Positions 11,900-25,441 of a stretch of DNA of 64,000 bases are shown here, one piece after another. This stretch comes from Prunus persica (taxonomy: Eukaryota; Streptophyta; Magnoliopsida; Rosales; Rosaceae): contig NC_034009.1 in NCBI RefSeq assembly GCF_000346465.2, forward strand, positions 29,756,131-29,820,130, written 5' to 3'. The first letter of the stretch is position 1. Every line of letters starts with the position of its first letter. The position numbers were made by a program, and so were the translations under genes. Under the pieces are notes generated by a model. That model saw nothing but the letters and a program-made list of their open reading frames with translations. It ran no database searches and was not told the origin of the DNA.

Positions 11900-13778
11900 C
11901 TATAGGAAACAAGTCAATAATACAACTATCATTAACTGGAGAAGCCCACTAAGCCACCAAATCCCATCAATGCCACTGCTTGAGAATCCCAACGAAGTGG
12001 TGAAATGGGAATTCTGATTTAAACTACCATTCACCAACTTTGTTTTTGAATTGGGTTCAAGCAATGTGACCTCTTGGTCTTGCTGGCATGGCTTTACCCC
12101 AAATGGTACATGGCCTGATGGCACCAATACACTCATAAAGCAGAGATTTGGGTTGTTCCAAGCACCAAAACGGCTCCCCATTTTATGATAAAACCGCTCA
12201 GAAAATTTCATCACCCCTGTCAGGTTGTTGCCATGTAGGTAGAGTGCACTAAGACACGGCAAAGTTGCAAGCTTTGGTAAGAGGTTGCCTGTGAGCTTGT
12301 TGTCACTTAGACCCAAGAATCTCAATCTCTTTAACTTTGATATTGACTCTGGAATCTCACCAGTTAAGCCTGTGCCAGAGAGCTCCAAAATGACCAAGTT
12401 CCGTATGTTTTGCCACTCTAGGCTGTTGAGCTCTCCACCTATAGGGTTGTTGGACAAGGCTATCTCTTCCAAGGAATGCATTTCTTGAAGTGATTTGCTC
12501 AACCCACCTGAAAAATTGTTGTTCCTAAAGTCCAAAAGGGTCAGTTGCTTTAGATTAGCAAGCTCTCCTGGCAGCTTCCCTTCCAATTGGTTGTTGCTCA
12601 AGTCAAGCTTTAAGAGCGAAGTCAAACTTCCCAGAGTCATTGGGAAAGGCCCAGAGAATGAGTTCCGACTTAAATCAAGGATCAACAGCCGATTCAATTC
12701 ACCAAAACCATTAGGAATTGGACCTGTAAACCAGTTTCCAGCAAGAACTAGCCGCTTCAATTGGATTAAGTCACCAATATTTGTTGGTAATTCACCTGCT
12801 AATCCATTCTCCACTAGTACTAGTGATTTGAGCTTTCTGAGGCTGCCAAAGCTACTAGGAATTTGTCCAATGAGACCAGGATTCGATCGGAACTCTAGTG
12901 ATTCTAAGCTACTAGCAAGTTTCCACCAGTTGTCTGTGGGGATTGGAACTGGATGTTTGTGGGGTAAGAGGAAGCAATTGAAAAGGGACAAAGATTTTAG
13001 GTGCTTCAAATCAAACAGTTGTGGCCTAAATTTTGCACTTGTGGAACAATTAAGCGAGTTGTCATGAATGGGTCCAATATTTAAGGAGGTCACATACCAA
13101 AGACCATCAAAGAGATCACAAGACACCCCCTGCAGAAGAAAATGAAAAATCATATCAAACTCAGGAAGCCCAAAACTTCAACTAACATACTTATGCTCAT
13201 TTGATATTTACTGGTGGCTATGTATGAACTATAGCACTAACGTGCAATAACCAATGCATGAAACAGTAAAGAATACATGTAAAGTTGTGCAAAATAAATG
13301 TACCATATACAAATTATTGAAGTTTGTCTTTGAATTTCTTAATTTCTAGTCTTTTGAAGTACTATAAATATATGTTTCCGTAGCAAAATTCCAGATAATT
13401 TTAGTAAGGAATTCTTAATAAACCTTCAATCATGACAGAAAAACTGGGACTTGTTTTAACCTTATGTCAAGTACAAGGAGTAAAAACCAAAAAGGAACAT
13501 AAAGCTTGTTACTTTGTCATTTGGTGATAAACCAGACAGTACAGAGTGGTGAGGGTAAAAAGGTGTACCTGTATAGGAGTCCACCCACAAGGATCAGGAT
13601 AGAGGTCTGAGCCATTCCACTGTTTGCCCACAAAGCCTTGTATAGCAGAGTACAGAGCTTCTTGCTCTGTTTCCTCCATTGGAGCCAAATCATCATCTTC
13701 TTCTTCAGAGCACGAACCAGCCCAAAAGAACATACAGCTAACCAAAATGACAAGACTGATGGCTGTGTAACCCTTCAT
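11900..13778 (-). CDS. Leucine-rich repeat protein, PII-2 type
   Basis: Two exons, 13569-13778 and 11900-13129 (phase 0), give 479 residues. A signal peptide (residues 1-24, MKGYTAISLVILVSCMFFWA) is followed by an acidic patch, EEEDDDLAPMEETEQEALY, then a short cap (DPCGWTPIQGVSCDLFDGLWYV) and a run of about ten plant extracellular LRRs with the LxxLxLxxNxLxGxIP pattern. The C-terminus ends in a hydrophobic segment (LLQLMIVVLLTCFL) fitting a membrane or GPI anchor. No kinase domain is present. The order of parts matches Arabidopsis PII-2, the receptor-like protein needed for response to the root endophyte Piriformospora indica. The ligand here is unknown. N-glycosylation sequons such as NNFS and NNLT occur in the LRRs. 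Confidence 0.9.
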
Positions 13779-16223
13779 GGATGCTAATTAAAAGTCAAGA
13801 AAAATAGGAAATTTGACAGAAGAGAAGAAGAAACCAAAGTCAGAAAGCTAGCTTGAGTTGAATTCAAGGAAAAACTCCGGTCACTATATCCCATGCATTC
13901 TATCTATGAAATGAAACAAAGCAGAAGACTTTCTTTCTTTTGTTTGAACCATGTAGTTTAGGGGAAAAAAATGCAACAAGAGGAACCGACCCAAAAGAGA
14001 ATGAATTAGACAATCATCGATGTGATATGATATTCATGAGAAATGGCAACATGGGTCCCTTTACATATATAGAAAATCAGAAGTGTTTGGGACCCAAGCA
14101 GAATGTAAGAAAGATCCAAAGCTACTTGAAGGAAAAAGGGAGAAGGGAAATTGCAGAAGCAGAAGCAAGAAGGCTAAGCTCTCTCTACCCCTTGTGTTTA
14201 TGGAAAAGCTAAGAAAGTATATACAAGGGCACAGAGAGAGAGAGAGAGAGCAAGGACAGAGGATCTAAAGCGCAGTTCTCGAAGAGTGCCAAAGTAATAA
14301 TAGCAGTGAACAATAATTAAGATCAGAAGAGAAGTAAGTAGGAACTTGAAAGTGAAAGCGAAAGATTGGATATTACGTTTTATTAGGCTCTGCTTTCAAT
14401 CCCGTGATAGTCTTGTCAATCATTAATTAACAACTTTTAATTCAATGATATTTCCTTTTATCATCATTATGCTCATTAAAGATGTTTACTTTATAGACAG
14501 TTAAGAGTGTGCTAGTTGGAAGGGGGGTTGTTCTGTTAAGATTGTGAGATTAGTTATGGTAAAAGGGGATAAGGGTTTTATTAGGGTTTGCAGTGGGGAT
14601 TGTGATAGGGGGATAGGGGACCATTTGCTCATGCAAAACAAAGGAGGTGCATGTAAATACATGCAAGACAAAAAGTTGGGTTTTTATCACTCCCTGCTTG
14701 GTTGTTCTCTAGGGCTGAGGTTTCTGGCTTTTGGGTTAATGAGTGTCTTCTGAAACATGGAGGAAAGAGACAAAACAGCATTGAATCTCTAAAAAGGATG
14801 GGGCAAACTGTATGGCTCCAAATGGGCTTTTAGGAACAGGCTTCAAGTTATATACTGTGCTGTTATGGCATATCTTGGATTGGAACCGTAGTTTTACCAA
14901 TTGTTCCACCTATTTTCCTTTCCTAATGACCAAAAGAAAGAAAACAAAATCCTTCCTTTTCTAGTGTATATTTGTAGACACAAATTATAACCCTGCTTGG
15001 AAAGTCAACTCACATATCAACAGAATTTGGACAACAGTAATAATCCAGTGCAAAATCCTCTGCTTCTCTATATCTTATACCCACTGGATGAGAAAAAAGA
15101 AAAAAGAGGTCAATAAGCAGCTGTGAAAATAAATTATGGTACTTCGGAGCTTTTTTCACTTTTTTTTATTTACTTATGGGTTGCAGGTACTTTGGAGCTT
15201 TTGATGGAAGGACCACAGTGTCTCAGTAGTGGGCAGGGGATAGATGGAAGGCTAAGAAGGCATAGCCCACCCTCTACTTAATTGTTTGGCTTGTTGGCAG
15301 ACCTAGTATAGCCTGATAAGTCATTTTCTTCACAAGCTTTTCTTTCTATAGAGGTCCCCGTTACGTTATTGTATGTGTGTTTGAGAGAGAGAAACTGTAG
15401 AACAGTAGAAAGATAGTTCGTGTGTTTTATTATTATTTTTAAATATATAAGTGATAGATTAATGTAAATATACGGGGAGAGGAATTCCAACTTATGCAAA
15501 GGGGAAAACTCACTATCCTGACCAACTTATCTAACCCATACTTGCGTCTCATTTGATGTTAATTTATCATTAATACACCCATTTAGTGACTCGGCTATTT
15601 AACTTGAGTGGTCATTCGGTAAACTTATAAATCACCAGTCTAGCATAACTATAATCCAGCATAATTATTTCAATTGAATTGCTCTGTGGTGAATTTATAA
15701 TCGTAATCACTAAATCTTTATCAAATTGGACATCAATCTAAGTTCTAACATGGTAACTTTATAAGTCCTTGCCAATGAGTTCCCACCACAGTGGTGGTAG
15801 ATTCCCCCTCCCCTCTATGGCATCCAGGATCGAACCCCAATGAGGTTGGAAACAAAAAAATCACTTTGCAAGTCCTTGATTCGAATCTTATCCAGTTTCA
15901 TGCACCGAACGGGCTTAAAGTGGGACGGACATAAAAGAGCATACAAACGGGCAATAGATTGATAACTGTATCAAAATCGCACCATCAATTATACTTCCAC
16001 ATAATACAAATTAGCACGTACAACAGCTGGTATCTTCAGCCATGTCCTGGACATAAACATCTTCTGTCCCACAACCGAGAAAAAAGAAAAGAAAAAGAAT
16101 CGCCATATTTTCACGGAACTACAAGGCAAATAAGGTGACAACAAAAAATGCTAGGAAATCCTGCCAACTGAAGCTAGTCATTACAGAGTTATTAAAATGA
16201 CGTTGAAAGAGTATTTTTGCTCA
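13779..16223. other. 2.4-kb spacer between LRR gene promoter and CRWN 3' end
   Basis: The part near 13779-14300 is probably the promoter and leader of the minus-strand LRR gene. It contains a GA tract at about 14229-14250, which reads CT on the gene's sense strand. The rest is AT-rich with a SINE-like segment (15765-15885) and no supported gene. Confidence 0.5.
15765..15885 (-). mobile_element. SINE-like tRNA-derived element (tentative)
   Basis: On the minus strand a perfect RNA polymerase III B box, GGTTCGATCC (15827-15836), lies about 30 bases after an A-box-like CTTGCAAAGTGAT (15860-15872). This is the spacing expected of tRNA-derived SINEs. Ends and target duplications were not resolved. 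Confidence 0.4.
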
Positions 16224-19200
16224 TCATGTTGTAAGGAAATTCCAAATCTTCTTTCTTATTGACGCCTCCCCAGGACGTTCCTCGTCATCGTAATCATCGT
16301 CGCTCTCACCAACTGTGTTGTTGCCACTACCAGACTCTGGTGTTCCATTATCTTCCCCACTCAACTCAGTATTTTCAACTGTTTTTGCTGCATCAGCAGC
16401 ATTGCCATCAACAATGTCTTCTGGTGTGCTAAACTGTAGCACAACAAACATAAGTTACAAGGCCTTCTTCAGATGATTTCTGATAAAACCGTTACAAATA
16501 AGAAAAAACCATAAAGGTAAGGAGAGCCTTACCCTCACTACTCGCTCCTGTGAGAATTCCACACTTTTTGAAGTAGTGACCTGCATCAACTGTGCAGTCT
16601 GCCCAGTCTCACCAGCCATCCCCAATGATGAAACAGATTCCGGATTTGGTTCTGCACCACCACCTCCAGCTTCTTCCTTCCTTCTCTTTTTCAGGTCAGC
16701 TGCAGCCGGTGCTGCTGTGACTGAGCCTGCACTGATCAATGTTCATAGAAAACTTTAGAATAATCAAACATGATCTCATATGGCATATTACAGCATATAA
16801 AATGTCAACACGTCACGCAAGATCAAATTTTACTTAGTTTGGACTGTTTATGCCATACCAGGTCACATGTAAAACTGTACAAATCATGTCTTCCACAAAG
16901 ATATTTCAGTAGTTTAATAAATGACAATCAAAGTTTTATCCATGTTTAACATTTCATCTTCATTTAATTCTTCCTATGTTTAAATCTTCTCAAATTATGA
17001 TCGAAAAGACCCCAATTATCAGAAAAAACCAAATTTATTTTCCACACCATTAACAATTTAGAAACAAACTTATTTATTAACAATAAACCTAGTGATTTTT
17101 TTTTTGCTCCAGTACCAATAATTTCAGAATGACGGTTAGTAACATGTCATTCCAGGACCAACTGAATATGGTCAAGATGTAATTTGGCCTGGACAACATG
17201 GTGTATAGCTGGTACAATTAGTTATTCTGGGATCTAACGAACATTTATTTATATATTAGCTAAGAAGACCTAGACAAATAAAGTGGTTGGTAATCCATAA
17301 CAAAAACAGGCCCCCTTATACGGGTCAAAAAATAGATATTCGTAAACCCTAAAAGAAAAAAGAAACAAACGGATTACCATGATAGGACTAAGCACAAATT
17401 CGACACGTCAAATCAGGACTTGGTGTAAAACCAATAATCCAAAAACTTAAAAATCGATTAGAAAGAAGGGTCCAACCATTTATATAAACATAATACTGAA
17501 AGCAAAAGGATATACCAAGAGTTCAACCAGACCACATAAACCAATCCGGAATGTGTCTAAATAGATATAGTGTATATTATACACAGTAGAGATACCACAT
17601 CCTCAACCCAAGTTGGTCCAAATATTATGATCATGCCACAGAAACTGCTAACACTATTTTGTAATTTACTTCCAGATTAGCTGCCACTTTCATACAGACA
17701 TTAAGGAACTTACGTCTTGCGATGTCTGAGATTATATCGCTGCTCTCCAGGTGCTTGCACAGAGGAAGCAATAGATTGTCGCCTCTTCCTGCGCCCACCA
17801 GCTGTTGTGACACTACCAGAACGTCCTTCGCTATCACAATCATCCTGCTCACTTTCTGTAATCCTAGAGCTCTGAGCACGCCTTCGTTTCCTTCCAATGC
17901 TAGTATTTGCTTTCTCAACAAAACTGGAATCACCCCGACTTTCCTCATGAATGTTACTACTATCATTTGGCAGCATACTTGCATTTGATGGTTCTTCCAG
18001 AGTATCTCGTAGAAAAATCTTGGCCTCTTCAACCGTTGCCTTCACTGTGCGTGTTCTTGACAGTCTGGACTTGCGTCCCCGACCTGGTTTACACTGATAA
18101 CTCTTTAGCTCTGATTGCTCAGAATCATCTGGAACATCTTTCACCTTACTGTCAATGAAGCTATGATCATCAATTGATGGAGCATACCCATCATCCACTT
18201 CTTTAGTAGTGTTATCAGATGGTAGCGGTTGAGAAATTGCGTCATTAGGCATCCTAAAAGATGGCTCAGGCTCATCTTCATGACCGATATGCCCTCTTGC
18301 TCCCTCATTAACCTTCATAGTTGATAGTGGTGGCAATTCCGTAGACACTGCATCAGTAATATGCTCCATTTTTTTAATTGGAGAAACTTTAGAAACCATT
18401 GACTTGCATTTGCGGAGCAAAGATGTTCCCCATCCTGATTCTGGGTATTCCAAATCAGGAGCAGATAAATCAGCCTGAGAGTTCTTTAAAAATTCGTCAC
18501 TGAGCCTCGGCAGAGAAACAGCCTCAATATGGTGGTACATTCCGGGTACTTGGAGATCAGAAAGTACAAACTCCCTTGTCATTTCTCCACAGTCCTTGCA
18601 ACTTTTAATCTTCTCAACAAAAGCAAGGAAGCGACCTCTTTCCTCAATAAGCTGTTCCCTCTGGTGCTTGATCTTCTTGCTAAGCATAGCAAGCTGATCA
18701 ATGTCTTTGCGCATTTCAAGTTGGTTTACTTCCACCTGTTTCTTGTTCAGTGCAAGCTCTTCCCTTTCCTTTTCCATTCTATACTTTTCAGATCTTAATT
18801 CTTCGCTTTTCTTTTCAGCAACTTCCTTCAAAAAATTGATATTAGTATATTCTCTATCCTTCTCCTCCTCAAATGCTCTCTCCATTTCCTGTAGGTGCTT
18901 CTCCATTTCCTGCTGCCTATTCTGCATATCAACCTCAAGTTCTCTTTTTTGAGACTCAAAATCTTGCACCATTTGACTATGCTGAAATTGGGCCTTTTCA
19001 GCTATGGCAAACTGCTCATTCCTCATCTTAGCCGCAAATGATTCTTTCTCTAGATTGAGATTGTCTAGCTCCCTCTTTATGTAATCTTGCATTGCATGTT
19101 TCTCTTCTTTCAACCTTTCTTCTTCTGTGCCTTGTAATTTTTCCAATTTTTCTTTCTCTTCAACAATTTTCTCTAGCCCTCTGCTAATTTCAGCTTTTCT

Positions 19201-21909
19201 CTCATCCAAATTTTCCCACTCTTCCTCAAACTTTTCCCTCTGCTGCTTCAAATCTTCAGCTTCCTTCGAAAGTAACTCATTCTGAAGTCTATATGTCTTT
19301 ATTTCCTGCTGCAGTTCTGACTGCAAACGGAGGTGTTCTGACCTCTCTTCCTGAGTAATTACCAGCTTCTCTCTCTCTTCACGAATTTGAAGCTCCAGTT
19401 GAACATTTTCATCCTTTATCTTCTGAATTTCTTCTTTAAGATTCTGAAAACTCTCTAAATCAGCAAGTACTTGTTGCCTTTCCACCTCTAACATTTCCTC
19501 ATTAACTTTGATGGTTTTCTCGTTCTCCTTCAAATTTTTTGACTTTGTTTCAAGTTCCTTATTTTTCTCCTTCAGCCTCTCTGATTTCTCATGCAATGCT
19601 TGCTCTTGCTTTAACAACTTCTCTTCCCTGTGGTTGATTTTCAATTCCTTCTGTTCCACCACTTCTACCTTGCCACTCAGTTCCTTGTCAAGAGATTTCC
19701 TCCTTTCTTCCATTTCCAACTCGAACTCCTGCATTTTCGTATTGCAAAGGGCCCTTTGCTTGTCAAGCACCTGTTCAATCTCCGCCTGTAACAAACCATA
19801 GATATACAAGGTGTCAGACTTCTAGACAAATTGTATAAAAATAAACACTCAAGCCCTTCTAAACCACAAAATTGCACCACGTCAATTTTTGCACTCCAAT
19901 TTCTTTTTCTGTTCATTTCCTTTGAGACTTAAAAGCAAAGGAGTTGGGAATCACATTTTCTCGTGAACTTAGTTTTTCCTCCAATTCATGTAATTCCTTC
20001 TCCTTCAACTCCCAGATCTTTCCCACAGAATCAGCTTCCTGCGACCAGATAAACATAACAGGAAAGTAATGAACAAAACTGCAATTGTACTTGTTGAGAA
20101 AAAGAAAAAACTCATCTAGACAAAAGACGCACCTTTTCCTTTGATACTAAGTCAGCTAGCCGTTTATTCACATCAGCTTTCTTTTCTTTCAGTATAGTGT
20201 TTGAAAGTTCAATTTTCTTTTGCACCTCATCAAGCTCTTTCTCCTTTTGCTTCATTATTAAATCATTTTCATTTGCTTTTTCCTCTTTCTCATTCAGAAT
20301 TCTCCGAAGCTTGCATAGCCTCTCTTCCCCTTCTTGTAGCTTCCTCTCCCATTCTTGCAAGTCTTCCCTTTGTTTGTAAAAAGTTTTCTTATGTGCCTCT
20401 CTCCTGATAAAGAACAAGTCAGGTTTAATTTTAAAAGTCAAAAGCTCCAAAAGAAATTAAATAGTATGATTGGTAACACAATGATTCTCAAAAATACAAA
20501 AATAAAAAATAAAAAATAAAAACATAGACCATAATGATTGCAAGCATAGTGCACACTCTGTATTAACATATGTGGAATGAGTGCCTGAAATAAATTTAAT
20601 TGAGACAGTGTAAACTGACTAACTCATAAGTGACAAGATGTCTCACATTCAACAAAAGGGCAGAGCAACTATGTATGTTAGGAACGTCATATCCTAAATG
20701 CTAGAATCGTGGGCATAAAGCACAGCTATATATGTTAGGAACGTTCATATCCAAAATGCAAGTATCATGGGCATAATGCATACTCTGCACTTAAGGAAAG
20801 GTGCTCCCTTCGAAGCACACTTTCACGTGCCTCCACCTCTTGCAATCTCATCTCCAACTCTGTACTCTTTCTGTTGACCTCAGCAATGTTGGCTTCAGCA
20901 GCAAGAAACTTTGCATCTGTCTCCAAAGATTTTTCTTCAATTCCGACAACTAATGAATTTGCATCAGCCAACTTTGCCTCAGACTTGAGCTTTATTTGGG
21001 CGTGCTCCTCATGCATTTCACGCAAAGCTTTCTCCAGCTGCAGTGAATGAAACACATCCATATCAATAATTCTAACCCAAACAAAAAATTGCATACAAAT
21101 TGACTAACAAAAAGTGGCAAGAAAGTGCATCTTGACACACAAGTACCATAAAAGTCCGGTAAATTGAACATATAAAATTGTATAAGTGCATCTTGACATA
21201 CCTCGGCTACACACTGCTTCTCAGCAACCAATACTTTCCTCAAATTCTCTTCCCGCTTCTCAACTTCAGATATTGAAATTAAGTGTGCAGACTGTTCTCT
21301 TTTAAGAATCTCCTGAGTTTCAGCCAAAGCTTCCCCCAATTCTTCATGCTTTAAAGCCCACTCTTTCTTCTCAATCAGGAGAAGCCCCATGTTATACTGG
21401 TAATCATAAAGCTGCCCAACAACAAATACTTCGTGAGATATTAGAAAGCTAAAAAATTTGCTAAAATATAAAAATTCAGTGCAAGACTTGTTTTGTACTG
21501 GTAATCAAAAAAGCACGCATGCCCACAATCTTGCAAAGGATTTTAAAAAACACATTATCAAAATAACCCAGTGAGTATAACCGAATTAACCAAACAAAAG
21601 CTTGTGGCTAACCTCTTTTTGCAGCTTAGAGACCTTGTCGGCGAGCGCTTGGCGGTCCTTGCGCTCCATAGCCGCCTCGTTTAGCAATCCAACCTCCTTA
21701 AACCTCCTCCAATCGTCCATATCGCCCGTGTCAAAATCCGGAATCGTTTTGGGTCCACTTTCGCTCAGCGAACCCAATGGCGGCGGCGGACCGTCCACAA
21801 ACGCCACCGCTTTACCCTTCCCAGCGGTCCTAGGGTTCGAAACGACGGCGCCGCTCCTCGGCGTCAGTGATTGGGCATTTAACGCCTTCCTCTGGGGCGT
21901 GAACATCAT
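16224..21909 (-). CDS. CRWN1: CROWDED NUCLEI / NMCP1-type nuclear lamina protein
   Basis: Eight exons: 21613-21909, 21202-21411, 20784-21037, 20133-20403, 19955-20038, 17714-19785, 16533-16731 and 16224-16433. All phases agree and give about 1,198 residues, close to the NMCP1 class. The start MMFTPQRK resembles carrot NMCP1; the second Met at 21906 may be the true start. About residues 75-780 form a near-continuous heptad coiled coil rich in E, K, Q and L. The tail has the conserved block [17 protein letters not shown] (a lamina-type CDK site), basic clusters such as GRKRRRAQS and GGRRKRRQS that fit nuclear localisation, an acidic stretch, and the conserved end [15 protein letters not shown] proteins are the plant functional counterpart of lamins: they line the nuclear periphery, set nuclear size and shape, and organise heterochromatin. 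The fifth exon ends at a weak donor (AAT|GTGATT). NMCP1 class is firm; CRWN1 rather than CRWN2/3 is inferred from length and ends. Confidence 0.92.
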
Positions 21910-22227
21910 TATTGTCACGACAAAACCCTAATTCTGTTCCCAAAATACTCGCAGAATTGGGTTCATAAAAGGATAAAATATTGCAGACTAAAAATTGTGG
22001 ATTTGGTTAGAACCCTTTCTTGAAGACGAAGAGGAAAGAAAAGAGGCGTGTTTGAGAGATAACGGGAAGAAAACACGACGTTATTTTTATGCGGCTTCAG
22101 ATCCTGAATGAACGGTCTGGATCTAAAACTGATGACGCTCCGTTTTAAATTTTAAGGGTATTTCTGTCATTAAGATTTTAATTTGAAATTAATCTTATCG
22201 CTATATGGAAAATAACTTCTATTTCTA
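21910..22227 (-). promoter_or_regulatory. Promoter and 5' leader region of the CRWN gene
   Basis: This 318-bp stretch separates the CRWN start codon from the transposon nest. A TATA-like CATAAAAATAA lies on the minus strand near 22082-22092. The nest begins only about 320 bp upstream of the ATG, so transposon DNA forms the distal promoter. Confidence 0.4.
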
Positions 22228-22844
22228 AGGTTTTTAACTGTAGACGTTCTTGAACTTTGCCTCGAGTTGCAATTGAGTTTCCCAACTTTTCTTTGAGGCA
22301 ATTATATCTTTTAACTCGACAAATAGTTTTAATTGGGTCTTGGGAGCAGATCAGATGTCCTCAAATTGGTGTCCCCTCCACGTTCCCTCTCTAATTTACT
22401 GACACGTATCAATTAACATAATAGGGAGTTAACTTTGTTAACTTTTTTATTTGACAATTTAAAAAAATTTAAATATTTTAAATATTTAAAACTGCACAAA
22501 TATCCAAGCGAGCTAGCAAGCGTCTTCTCCTCTTCTCCAATTGCAACATCAATTCCTTCTTTGCAAAATCTAGCCATACCATTCTCCTCCCTCATAATCT
22601 ATGCATCTTCTCCACCATCAACTCTCAAACGCTTGCAAAACCCAGTTCTCCTCCCTCCTAATCTCTGTTAGGAAATTTCAGAGAAGAAAACCAATCCCAG
22701 CCACAGGAATCAATCTTTATCTCGATTAAATTAATTGTTATAGTAATCAATCCCAGCCATAGGAATCAACCTTTTGATTTCATAGGAATCAAACCCAGCA
22801 TAGTAATCAATCCCTGTCTCGATTAAATTAATTGTTATAGTAAT

Positions 22845-24485
22845 TGTATGGGCTTTTTCGTTCCAGCAGCTACTGCGGGTCTGGGCTGCCGTAAAGAACC
22901 GAATGAGAGAAAATTGTCCCTAAGTCTGAGTTCAAGAATTAGGCCCGGAGAATGCTTCGAAATGATAGCTGAGCCTTAGGAAGCACCTTGGTTACCTTCA
23001 CCAGCAAAACTAACAGTCGCTTATAGGTAGATTCTTAGCTTAGCATGAGAAGTTTGTGGCATGTGAGCAAAACCATCATGAGTTTAGTGTAAACAAAGAG
23101 AAGGCTGTGAATTCCTATGAGAAACAGGGGTTTTAAGACAAAAGGGAATGGATTCTAAGAGGGTTTGTTGAAGAGGGAGAGAGATGGGGTTATGATGGGT
23201 GTGTTGAGTAGTTTCCGGCAACTCGACGAAAATTCTGTCAAGCTTTGGAACAGTTTACCAAAATGAAAAATGGGGAGAGATGGAAGGATGAGACTCGAAA
23301 TTGCAGAGGTTTCAGAGGTGAGAGATAAAGTTTGCTTGCCAGATGTGTGTGTTGAGATGATGGGTAGGAAATGCCTCTTTTTATAGGCGCTGGAAGCTCC
23401 TTCTTCCCAAAAAATCCTAGTGGTTTCTATCCAATTTGTCCAAGTCTTTCCTCTCCTTTCTCTTTTCTTCCTTTAACTCATCCTATTTGGTGAAATTCTC
23501 TCTACCCAGTCGCACAAAAATAGGGTTTGGGTAGCTCTAGGCTTTTCCCACAGCTGTTCCAGTGAGGGAATCCCATTTTCAGCCATCTTTCTTCCTTCTT
23601 TTCTCCCCTCTTCCATGGCTAGATCTGATGGGGGGAAAGAAATGGGTATTTACACTGGTTTGAAGAGTGCCTTGGCTCCTAGCAACCTACGGTGCTAATA
23701 TCCCCTGGTACTTTGCATGTTCCACCTTGGGGTTCGTTCTTAGTCCATGTGCTGGAACCTCCCAGCAACTCACTGACATAACACTTTGGCTTTCATCGTG
23801 GTTCACGTTTCCAGCTAAGTGCTGGAGACTATGAATATTTTCTTGGTTGCTTGGGTTTTTGCTAAAGTGATTGGTTAGCCTACCAAAGGAATGGGCTTAA
23901 ATGATGTGCTATTTTTATTTATGGTGATGGGCTAATTTTTCCTAAAGTATTGGGCTTTTTTTCTCTAGAGTATTGAGCTTTTTTCTCTCTTTTATGCTTA
24001 CCCACATATTTGGGCTCAAGAAATGGACTTGAGTTTTGGGGCTCCCAAGCAGCCGAAAACTTCCATTTCTCGACTTATCAATGGGGCCTCATGAAAGCTC
24101 GTTACCATCCATACCACAACCCACTCAAGTAAGCCCCAGGCATTTGTGTGGCTTGGGCCCACTTAAGCTTGTAGCTTGGTTGAATGTGAAATAATGATTT
24201 CTTGCTTGGCATGGCATATCGATTGGCGTGCTTTAATTTATCGTCTTTGGACATGATGCTTGGCGGGGTAACTAGCATGGGCTTGTAAAGTCGATGCCTT
24301 TTATAGGCCCATTTAAATTCTTAGTGTGCTGGATGACATATTTATTTGGTGTGGCATGTAGTCGTGGCTTGTGCAAGCGTGCATGAGGAATTTCGCGTGT
24401 TCTGAGCCGGGTCTTTTCTTAATAAGGTGTCGCACTAGGCCGGGAATTTATTTGGGCCCAACCCTGGATTTTTTGGGCCTTAACA
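22845..24485 (-). mobile_element. Solo LTR, 1,641 bp, inside the nest
   Basis: Begins TGTATGGGC and ends CTTAACA, flanked by a perfect 5-bp duplication GTAAT (22840-22844 and 24486-24490). Neither end is repeated inside and no primer site or coding region is visible, so it is a solo LTR left by unequal recombination. A minus-strand TATA box (CGCCTATAAAAAGAGG, near 23375-23388) and the minus-strand start TGTTAAGGCCC place it in minus orientation. A Ty3/gypsy origin is likely but not shown. Confidence 0.8.
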
Positions 24486-24490
24486 GTAAT

Positions 24491-25441
24491 CAATACAAGT
24501 CATACGAATCAACCTTTTGATTTCAGTGAAAATGATTAAAAAAATATACTATTTAAATACATTGTCTCTTTCTCTCTTCTTTTCTCTCTCACTGCCCCTT
24601 CTCTGAATTTGGTCCCATATTGTACTGAGAAGTGGCTGCTCTTGGTATATTTTTTGTTCTGGTAATCGTTGTTGCCGATCTGATCTAACCCAATTAGAAT
24701 TGAATGGAATTTGGACTAGTTTATTCTAAGAAACACTATTTCCAGTACCCACAACGAGAAAGAAGAGGAAAAGATGACTAAATTCAAGGGAGGGGCAGTG
24801 AGAGAGAGAAATATGGGGAGAGAGATAGAGACAAAAAAAAGAGGATGCTTCGCTGGTGGTGAAGTGAAGAGGCTCTGGGGCCGATGGGGAGGTATGGGTG
24901 GGTTGTGGTTGTTGGTGGCTTGTTTGTTATTTATATTTTAGTTTTTAGTTTTTATGATTTTTTTAAATTTTATTAACTTAACAATGTTAAGTTGGAGTTA
25001 AGTAAGTAGACACTTGTTAAGAAATTAATGGGGGAACATGAAGGGACATGGAAAATGGGGACAACAGATCCTCTGGTCCTACCGTTCAATTCTGTCAATT
25101 TGTCCCTCAAAATGAAGGGGTAAAAGCTTCCTTTCGGGTTCTTAATCCATTATCGACCCCAACAACCCCAACTCCATCTTCAGATCCTTATCCACTGCCC
25201 ACAAAATTGCAAACCTGGTTATGAGAATGAGTTTTTCAAATACAAAAGCCATTCAAGCCATGACTTTAATGAACTCCAAGTTTTTCAATCCCGAAGATCA
25301 AGTTCAAGCTCAAGTTCATCATCATCTTCAAACAGACAATGACCAAGAAAAGCCTGGGATGAATTGTAGAGAAATTAAAGCCAATAATACAAACAAACTC
25401 AAGGATATGTAGCCACAATTCGACTTTTAGGAAGGATTAAG
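24491..25441. other. Remnant of the inverted-repeat element between two LTRs
   Basis: AT-rich and GA-rich DNA with no gene. It includes an inverted partner of the left arm (about 24950-25080). A 63-codon open frame at 25221 has no known domain. Confidence 0.45.

Noticed and set aside
12495..13067. 190-codon open frame on the plus strand
   Set aside because: Antisense shadow of the LRR exon. Its regular Ser/Leu/Pro content mirrors the repeats, and it has no family match.
25221..25412. 63-codon open frame with Gln/His-rich composition
   Set aside because: Lies in transposon remnant between two LTRs. No recognisable domain.
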